A stretch of DNA of 64,000 bases, from assembly GCA_028673005.1 (NCBI GenBank), contig CM054117.1, forward strand, positions 54,187,370-54,251,369, read 5' to 3'. Numbering within the stretch: position 1 is the first letter of the stretch; each line of letters opens with the position of its first letter. The position numbers and the translations under genes are program-made. The notes beneath the pieces are model-generated. The model saw nothing but the letters and a program-made list of their open reading frames with translations, was not told the origin of the DNA and ran no database searches. Below, piece after piece: positions 56,271 to 64,000 of this stretch. The stretch comes from Tanypteryx hageni. Its lineage: Eukaryota > Arthropoda > Insecta > Odonata > Petaluridae.

Positions 56271-56394
56271 CGTGCTGCGATATCATTTTCAACTTTAATT
56301 TTCCGATATCTTCTTTTGGGCTCTCCAATACTATAAGGTTTGCATATACTATTGTATTATTAATAAAAAACAAAGATAGAAATCAGGATGTGTG

Positions 56395-56535
56395 AGAGTT
56401 TGAGAACGTTGAGGATACTGAAGCATTCCATGGAGTCCAGCACAACTTTCTCCTATGATCTCATTTAGCCACTGACGGATGTCTCGTTGCTAATGGAGAG
56501 GAGCTCCGTCTTTATGAAAATGAAACATGATATCC
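56395..56535 (-). pseudogene. Mariner/IS630-like transposase relic
   Basis: On the minus strand FHFHKDGAPLH (56525-56493), a stop, then QRDIRQWLNEIIGESCAGLH. This resembles the QDGAPxH...VRxWLN segment around the second catalytic aspartate of mariner-superfamily transposases. Only this stretch is convincing. Sequence to 57180 on the same strand may be older parts of the gene but shows no motif. Confidence 0.5.
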
Positions 56536-58719
56536 GCTGTGAAATTGAAGAATGATTACCAGTATTTTGATATAGAAAATTTAAACTTTAACTAACTTAA
56601 GTACTTGAACTTACGCTAACCTGAGATATGAATACGTTTTTATTGGACACCTTTTATTTGAAAGAAATGGATCCAAAACTTTATTTTTCTATTATCGATC
56701 CCAGAGGAAGGTCCAGATGAAAAAATTCCCAGCGAACCCCTCGTATAATCCACTTCCATTCCTACACTTTGCTATAACGGAGAACAATTCCGAGTTCCTA
56801 TCATCTGTTCGATGGCATTCACGAATCCGAAGGATGCAAATTTCTTAAAACTGTTGAAGAGTTCCCCTCGTGAAGCTGTTGGTTCGATAAAGGAATTCTG
56901 CCGACGTTGTCAGCATAGATTTGTTTTAGTGATTTTAAAGAACGGCGTAAAACTTTTCAGCTCCAGTTGGATGGAGTAAAAGCGAATCCATAAAATTTAT
57001 AGGGGAGGCGGTATTTCTGCGAAAAACGTTTTTGCAAGGGGGCTTTTCCTTGTGAACTATAACCGAAACATTTGAACATATCGTATTTTGGCCGACTACG
57101 AAAAGACGAAATTTTGTTAGTAACAACAAATACTTGAAATAATTTTGCGAAACGACTTTAATCCAAGCGGCGTATGCCATTTATCGGAAAATCTGAAATA
57201 AAATGTTTATTTTGAAAAATCGATGAATTCGCGAAACTCTTTCTTAAAATATTTTGCCATTTGAAAAAAGGGCGACGCCTCGGTCGTAAAAAAACGCTAT
57301 CCTATATCGAATAATTTAAAAGTTTTCCGACGTTTTTCTCGGAATAAATGATTGCATCGTTGAGCCATTGCTACGCGTAATCTCGGGAATCATTTCCATT
57401 GCGAGGTTTAGTGCCGCTACCACCGTCTCTAGCTCTTAACTTCGCCCTTTCTCTGACCCAGGATACGATGTCGTTCAACCCCAGCAAATGCCGCCCGAAT
57501 GTCACGAATTTCTGCGTTTAAACTCGCGTCCAGGCAATCTTCTATCCTAGAGAAAGAGGCCGTTGCGAGCGTAAAGAAAAATTATCTTGCGCTCATTTTT
57601 ACGTGCCCGGAAACCATCGTAATGCTATTAAATCGGAAGTGAATTTCCGTCGACAAAACGCGACTGTAATAATTGTTTTCTGAAAAAACTTTTCCGTTTC
57701 TTTAACAGCCGATGTAAGTACCTAAACGTTTCCACCGCTGCCACCAAATAGTAAGAGCCTTTATAAGACGTAGTCAGTTAATGTGATGCATAATGGACGT
57801 TTCTTATCATTCCTCTACGTGACGGGCTAAAAGGGCCAAAAATACGATAAAATTGTTAACAACAGCTGATGTATTTATTCCTGATTTCATTTTTCTAGAG
57901 TATCATGATACCTTTCAGTTTTTGAAAGGATTAAAAATCGGTAAAAAGAGCAATACAACTACAACACTAATAGGGCAAAGCGCTGTAACTAGGATGTGGG
58001 GCTGATGACATTTGCCATGGGTGCTCCAAAAAATAACTTTTCTTTTAAATAAATAGCTGGGTGGTATTCAAATATCTCACTTAATTAAGTTGGAATTCAA
58101 TCGTACTATATTAGAACGCAAGAAATACAGTATTCTACAAAACCTTTTTGATAGGCGTTCAACCTACCAGAAACAGCTCTAACTTGGCGTCACCCCTTAT
58201 TGCCGTTAAAAACGCCCATTAAAAATTTGATATGCCTCTTTATAGCCACGATCAACTTCGGGATTCTTGGAAATCTGCCACCCGGAACCAATTATGCCTC
58301 AGGAGAGAAACCTTGTTTACCCTAATCCTCTATTTCATCCCTTATGTATCACTTGTTAAAAAAGAACATCCTCAATTAAGCTCCTTCAGCCATCGCTTCC
58401 GCTGACTAATCGCGTTTGACAGTATCGCACGAAGATTCCATCAAGTGTAACGAAGTGGATGAGATATGCGAATTCATTTTAGGGAACAGATAATTGTAAT
58501 TGTGTTTGCGTCTGCTCGGAGGTCATCTTGCTACTCACGCCGCTCGTAATTACGAACGCTGAACCTAATTAATGCGTCTTACGAGCTAGGTGGAGAGCTG
58601 AGGCCAGGGATCAGCGACCGAGATAACAGGACGAGCCACTTTGTTCGATTCAGTATAGAATTCAGCATAAGTAGAGTCGCAGTCGTGGAGAATTCATAAC
58701 TCAGAACAGATACTAGGGT
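56536..58719. other. Non-coding stretch, no gene recognised
   Basis: Nothing identifiable beyond the possible mariner remains at the left. The open frame at 58579-58887 is a translation of the MULE end repeats. Confidence 0.45.
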
Positions 58720-60599
58720 AGTTGCGTCCCGGACAGTTGCGTCCCGGACATTTGCGTCCCCAGGACATTTGCGTCCCTGGACATTTGCGTACCTGGACAT
58801 TTCGTCCCGGACAGTTGTTACCGGAAAACGATGTTTTGAGCTACCTTTAAGAAAAATTTGATGTAGCCTGGACATGACTTTCACCATAGGTTACAATTAT
58901 TGGTATAAATCGAAACTGTACGATTCCTAAGTTTTTTATTTCTCTTCGCATTTGCTATTTTTCCATCAAAACCCCACCTTTATTATGCATATTGAATATA
59001 CATATATATAATAAACCTCAAAAACATAAGAGAGGAACCAAAATAAAATCCTACTGACACCTACTTCATTTGCTTCATGCAAAGCTAATACAAATTTAGT
59101 GAAACAAGATATATATCTCCCAGTCAAATAATCAGATCCTATAGGCACTATTACCAAAATCATGAATTTTACATATTTTTCACTATAAAAATAAAATCTC
59201 ATGTCCTACAGCGGTAAAAACAACAAAATATGGTTTAATTAAGAAACTAGAATCTCTCCTGAAAATTTGTCCACTCGCCGTAGAACAATCATTATATATC
59301 GTAATGCCCATTCGAAAAATGTGTTGCATGTAATAGTATATGATTAAAGTAAGAATAATGAAGAAAATTAAAATGTTTTATTGAACCACATCATAATATA
59401 TTGACATTAAGTATATATCAACACTAAAATCTACGCATAATATGAGCAACTCCTCTTAAAAAATTTATCTTGTCATTAGAATTGTATCTTTCTATTGCTG
59501 TCAACAAGAGTTTATTTACACATTTGTACCTACTGTGCACTTCAATACCGCTCTCATAGTCAAGTTTCTTCTTTTGCGCCAGAACTTCTTCTTTCTTCAA
59601 TGCGTTAATCAATTTCCAGATAAATGGATGATGACATGTGATTGAATTTTGAATGGCATTATGCCATCCCTCTAAGTTATTATTAGATCTTGGTAAGTTG
59701 TGGATTGTCCTTTCATGAACATTCCAAGATTCAATGGCAAAATGAGGAGCAAGCCTTCTTCGATTTCCTCTCCTTCACCTTTCCTGGCCTATGTACGTTG
59801 TTTCGAAGTAGGAGACAAACTCAGCAGGTAAATCATCGTCGTCACTCATTTCTAGAACGCCCTCAATTACATCATCTGCTGTAAGAAGGGCTAATGCAGA
59901 GAAGCAACGTATCTTCAGATTGAAATCTTCATCTTCCTTATACCACTGTCTGAACCCAAGGTCACAAATCTTTTTGAATAATGATTTTGTGAAATGGAAA
60001 AGGCATGAGTCCGTTTTTACATTAGGAAATTTCTCCATGAAACTCGTGCTTGCTCCCTTTTCAAAGTCTATAATGACAGAGGATTGAGCTGAGGTCGAAT
60101 CTGCAACAATCTACTGAAAAAGCGATCATATGTATCCTTTGATTTATTGGGCAAAAGGGCAAAAACACGAGGAATGCTGAACGAACCATCTAAGACATGG
60201 AGACAATAGACAATATTTTACTAATATTTTATTTTTAATTAAAAAACTAATTAACAATTGAAATCATAATGTGATTTTCTTTTTAAAAATTAGTTTTTAA
60301 TTAAAAATAAATTATTATTAAAATTAATTAATTAATAAAATCGCTATGATCCATATTTTTCACCGAACTCATCATATCGAGAAACTTATCTTTCGATAGT
60401 AGTACGAGGTAGATAGACTCATAGGCTTTTATCATACAGAGAATCCGACTTGGAAAGAATTAGTAATGCTTTGAATGCTAGTAATGTAACTGAAATTGTA
60501 AGATTTCTTACTATGCAAATGTCCAGGGACGCAAATGTCCGGGAGACGCAAATGTCCGGGACGTAAATGGCCGGGACGCAAATGTCCGGGACGCAACTG
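58720..60599 (-). mobile_element. Mutator-like (MULE) transposon with repeated-motif ends
   Basis: Both ends consist of a repeated word: GTTGCGTCCCGGACA and GGACATTTGCGTCC variants occur six times at 58720-58822 and, inverted, five to six times at 60510-60599. A MULE transposase lies between on the minus strand. The outermost bases of the two ends match as inverted repeats (GTTGCGTCCCGGACA). A 9 bp target duplication could not be found, so the edges may be off by a few bases. Confidence 0.85.
59424..60190 (-). pseudogene. MULE transposase (C-terminal half), one stop and one frameshift
   Basis: From about 60190 down: DGSFSIPRVFALLPNKSKDT and DRFFSRLL in one frame, then after a shift near 60100 SSVIIDFEKGASTSFMEKFP (catalytic D of the DDE core), DSCLFHFTKSLFKKI (the C..H..Q-like helix), then ETTYIGQER and an in-frame TGA (59775-59777). 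The same frame continues WNVHERTIHNLPRSNNNLEG and WHNAI, then the end at 59424. The RxNNxLEGWH motif is diagnostic for this MULE group, which often carries FLYWCH fingers; none is present here. The N-terminal half is absent, so the element cannot move itself. Confidence 0.85.
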
Positions 60600-61117
60600 A
60601 ACTGTCACCTTCAGAACATTCGTATGAGAAAACGTGAACTCTATGTGATTGGAATCACGAGCAGATTTGACGTTTTAGGCGCTTTATATGGGAAAAGGAG
60701 TTGGTTTAGGGAGCCTCAAGTAAATCCTTAAAGATCCGCATTAGGCGACCCCTGGATTCATCCTAATGATCGGGACGCGGGTTTTGCTCCTGCTTTGTTC
60801 ATGCACGCTCATTGCTGTTTATTGTGTAATGTCTTTCGAGATCCTAAATCGAGTAGATTGGGACATAAACTACCACGTAAGGAAACATTGGCAATATGGT
60901 ACCAATATCTTTTGCAAATAACACCTGATGTGTATATGACAATATTTTCAATATATAAATTTTTATTTCTTTTTTATCACAATTATTAGCTAAAAATTCA
61001 CATTTTCGCGACACATAAAAGAAGAGACAAAAGCGTGAGGTGAAATGTACCTCAGTGTACTATTCCAGGGTTAAAAATCTTTGTACAAGTCCGCTGAACT
61101 TGGCTATCGTTTTATGT
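60600..61117. other. Non-coding stretch, no gene recognised
   Basis: About 520 bp; nothing identifiable. Confidence 0.5.
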
Positions 61118-61125
61118 GAGAGTAT

Positions 61126-62613
61126 CAGAGATGGCAAAGTTCCGGTTCTGGAAAAAGAGACGGTTCCAAAGTTGTTCCTGTTCCTGGATCCGGAACCGGA
61201 ACAAGGACAGAAAAATCGCGTCGGAACCGGAACCCGAACCGGAACAGTGTTGTCAAAATTTCCAAACACTTGGCCCTGAAGATGGTCGCCTGGCGGCCGA
61301 AATACGTATAGGCCTGAAACCTCGAGGAAGTTTTCGTCGACATCGTTGGCACACCACGAATAACTATCTTTTTAAACATCGTTGGTTTCTCTTCTCGTTT
61401 ATTCGTTGGGACTTCTCCCCATTGTGGGATCTTGCCTCTTCGTGGGGTTTTGGCCTCGTCGTGGGAAGTTTGCCCCAACATCGGCTGAAACCAACACTTC
61501 CTTTATGACCAGCTGTCGACGAAAAGTTTTCTACCTTGAGGAACCTGCTGGTTTCAGGAAATATTTTTATTTATATCAGCCAGCAAAGCTCACAAATTCG
61601 TTTTCAAATAATTGAATTTGTTGTTTAATTGATCTTTAAAACGATGACTCGAGAAAAGTTTATGAATTTGAAGGGGAAAATATAAATTAAATGTCTTGAT
61701 ACAATCGACAATATAAATCTAAATCTTAATCATATGTTTATTTCACATTCACTTGAAGAGTTAACAATTTAATTATAATTTATTAAATTTTATTTTTAAC
61801 CATTAGTTGTTTTCAAAATAAGTTTACTCAACTTTAATTTTATTTCAACAACTTTCGTAGAACAGGGGTAGGCAACCTACGGCCCACGGGTCGGATCCGG
61901 CTCGTTGCTCAGTTTATCCGGCCCACGGTAATACTTCTAAGAATATACTTTTATGACAGTAGGATTTTTAAATGTTTAACACGCAAAGGAATAAAACTCT
62001 GCCTTTCTTCTCGAGTTTATAATGTTTGTTGCGTTATTCTATGGAAAATGAATATCAATAATATTTTTATATTTAAGTTTAATATGGGCCGATGAAGCTG
62101 TAGATTGTTTAAATACGACCCACTGAGAGCCTTATGACAGCAAATGTGGTCGGCTATTAACTAAAGGTTGTTCATCCCTGTCGTAGAGATTCACCTGATA
62201 TTTATATAACCAATTATTTGAAATATAACTTAACCTATGCAAACGTATACTGGAATATATTAGTATCTTTAGATGAATAAAAAAATTGAAAGCCTAAAAA
62301 TGCTATTTTAATAGGTTGAACCTAAACAAAGGACAGAAGAAGACTCAAAAAAGAGAGGAGAAAATTGAATTAAAAAAGGAAATTTTCTTTTAAAAGATGA
62401 CCTTTGGTCACATTACTTATAATAAACTTATAACATCTTAAAGTAATTGAAAAAGTTGTAATGCATGTGAAATTTTATCAATTAAAAGGATATTTCTTTA
62501 AAACTAGGAACGGTTCCGGAACCGAACCGTCCCTTCTTTTTATCACTCGGAACCGAACCCGGAACGGAACGAGTTCGAAAACTTATGGTCGGAACCGGAA
62601 CTTCCAAGCTCTG
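61126..62613. mobile_element. 1.49 kb non-autonomous hAT element with nested MITE
   Basis: Left end CAGAGATGGCAAAGTTCCGG and right end (reversed) CAGAGCTTGGAAGTTCCGG are imperfect inverted repeats. Flanks GAGAGTAT (61118-61125) and GACAGTAT (62614-62621) form an 8 bp duplication with one mismatch. GGAACCGGAAC words are repeated inside both ends (61190-61245 and 62505-62600). No transposase. A smaller element sits at 61863-62180. Confidence 0.8.
61863..62180. mobile_element. Nested 318 bp hAT MITE
   Basis: Left end CAGGGGTAGGCAACCTACGG and right end (reversed) CAGGGATGAACAACCTTTAG. Flanks TCGTAGAA (61855-61862) and TCGTAGAG (62181-62188) form an 8 bp duplication with one mismatch. Inserted into the larger element, so younger than it. 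Confidence 0.85.
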
Positions 62614-62621
62614 GACAGTAT

Positions 62622-63050
62622 CTAACATTTTCTATCTCCTTTCTTTACGAAATGTCTGAACTCTTAGTGAAATGCTTTTGAATCGATCTCCGGCTAAAAG
62701 GATACATATTTTTTTGCAATAATGCAATTATACCAGGAAGTAAACGTACCGTGTAACTCTTTTCATTTCTGTACCGTACCTCACATATGTTCCCTAAAAT
62801 AAAATGGTATCCGCAGATATGATTTCTGTTCCCTGACAAGCCGTGAAATTCTGGGGTAATAATCTAAATTAAAGAAGTAATAATAATGAAACAGCTTCTA
62901 AAGTGAGGAAACTTTCTATTGCTAACCAGAAGTAAAAAATCTACCATAAAAAGATTCGATTTTATTTTATAACCCTGAACCAGTTCAGTCATAGAGAATT
63001 TCCCATTGTTGTCTCGGCCACCATTCCATTCAAATTTATTCATGATCAAT
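62622..63050. other. Non-coding stretch, no gene recognised
   Basis: About 430 bp, AT-rich; nothing identifiable. Confidence 0.5.
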
Positions 63051-63059
63051 TTCGAAAAA

Positions 63060-64000
63060 CACTATAAAACCACATTCACTTACTTTCCCAAAACTTGGGA
63101 TACGTTGTTGACATCTTCGCGGTTTTTGACACACAAAAATAGAATATCACTAACTTCCTTAAAGAACTAAACGACCAATACGACTCGATTAAATTCACAC
63201 CGAAAAAGAAAAAGACAACACATTACCCTTCTTAGGCTTACTATTAACAAGACACAACAGCAAGTTAAAATTCAACATTTACCAACAACAAACACACGCA
63301 GAGAGATATGTTCCGTCCGATTCCAACCATCAAATCTCACATAAATTGACCCCTTTTCATTCCATGATAAATATACTCCCTCGCGTACCTCTCTCCCCAT
63401 CAGATTACTTTAAAGACTCACGCACATTAAGAACTGTGCAACAGTCAACGGATACGACACCGAAGCTATTGAAAACATTCTACGTAAACATAAACATAGA
63501 CTCCACGTAAAATCTCACACAAAACTAACTGACACTTCCCCCAAAGACTCAAAATACATAAAAATCCCCTTCGCTCCCGGGCTCGCCAACAAACTACACA
63601 ATATCTTCTCAAATTTCAATTTTAAGAGTTTAAATTAATGACAATAGACTCGTAAATGTATGACACAACCCAAAAGACACAATACCTTCCTTACACAAAT
63701 CCGGAATATACAAAATATCATGTGGAGGTTGCGACAAAATATATATCGGACAAACGAAACGAAAGATAGAAACACGCTTCAAAGAACATATAGCACATTT
63801 TAAACACAACAGATTAAACAACTCTAACGGAGCAACACATATCCAGGAACACCGCCATCCAATCACGATCCAAAACCTAACTCTCGTAAAATCAGTAACC
63901 AACCAAAATAAACTAGACGCTTACGAAAGCATACACATAAACAGAAATAAAAATTCCGTTATGAATAACGACGACGGCCCAATCCCCCTTTCTCCTCTGT
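63060..64000 (+). pseudogene. Penelope-like element: end of reverse transcriptase and GIY-YIG nuclease, cut by the window edge
   Basis: Plus-strand sequence in shifting frames: LGYVVDIFAVFDTQK at 63095-63139, where the family has YVDD, so a catalytic aspartate is V; then FLKELNDQYDSIKFTPKKKK, LPFLGLLLTRHNSKLKFNIY, a piece with TVNGYDTEAIENILRKHKHR, and IKIPFAPGLANKLHNIFSNF. A linker leads to the nuclease: SGIYKISCGGCDKIYIGQTK (63700-63760) and ETRFKEHIAHF, the GIY...YIG signature with the CxxC of Penelope-like elements and the downstream R..EH. Several frameshifts and stops. These elements copy RNA and use the GIY-YIG nuclease to cut the target. The upstream RT core is missing, so it is 5'-truncated; the 3' end lies outside. 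Confidence 0.85.

Noticed and set aside
58579..58887. 102-codon minus-strand ORF
   Set aside because: Its repetitive middle is a translation of the MULE terminal motif array.
61116..61508. 130-codon plus-strand and 118-codon minus-strand ORFs
   Set aside because: Both run through the GGAACCGG repeats of a hAT end; not coding.
1..64000. CRISPR arrays, bacterial operons, rRNA or tRNA genes
   Set aside because: Repeats seen are microsatellites or transposon ends; no spacer-repeat pattern, no Shine-Dalgarno-led gene runs and no cloverleaf candidate convinced me.

Overview
This window looks like a transposon-dense, AT-rich stretch of a eukaryotic, most likely arthropod (probably insect), chromosome. 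No host protein gene, tRNA, rRNA or CRISPR array could be supported. Almost everything that can be identified is a mobile element or a relic of one. The arthropod guess is an inference from the mixture seen: Jockey-like and Tx1-like LINEs, a Penelope-like element with a GIY-YIG nuclease, several hAT elements, Mutator-like (MULE) elements and a Polinton/Maverick-type protein-primed DNA polymerase B.

Layout. 1-5.3 kb: non-coding, with a LINE 3' relic (minus strand, ~1.4-1.8 kb), two 3' ends of another LINE family (~4.0 and 4.3-4.5 kb) and a dispersed repeat. 5.5-12.1 kb: a virus-like block with every recognisable ORF on the minus strand: a ~1,170-codon protein-primed DNA polymerase B broken by one frameshift, then two tandem copies of a ~950 bp module carrying an unrecognised gene, then a further unrecognised small ORF. 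12.2-14.2 kb: an apparently perfect inverted repeat (two 904 bp arms, 260 bp spacer) carrying a fragment of a second, diverged polymerase B. 14.2-22.2 kb: dispersed repeats, a 615 bp MULE-type MITE with a 9 bp target duplication, and unassigned sequence. 22.3-28.2 kb: two hAT transposons with decayed transposases; a smaller hAT-type MITE is nested in the first. 28.2-35.9 kb: dispersed repeats, a diverged ~146 bp tandem array (33.1-34.0 kb) and a hAT MITE.

35.9-40.8 kb: a decayed Tx1-like LINE on the minus strand. 41.4-46.8 kb: a fairly well preserved Jockey-like LINE on the minus strand with overlapping ORF1 and ORF2, followed by a fragment of another LINE ORF1 (47.0-47.7 kb). 47.7-49.6 kb: a large imperfect inverted repeat. 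51.3-55.6 kb: two more hAT elements. 56.0-56.5 kb: a third copy of the LINE 3' end and a mariner-like relic. 58.7-60.6 kb: a MULE with arrays of a short motif in its termini. 61.1-62.6 kb: a hAT MITE with another nested in it. 63.1-64.0 kb: a Penelope-like element running off the window.

The elements do not form one pathway; they are separate insertions of different ages, several nested. The unit most worth further attention is the polymerase B block at 5.5-14.2 kb. It may be part of an endogenized virus or Polinton-like element, but no integrase, ATPase, protease or capsid gene was recognised, so its identity rests on the polymerase and on gene orientation.
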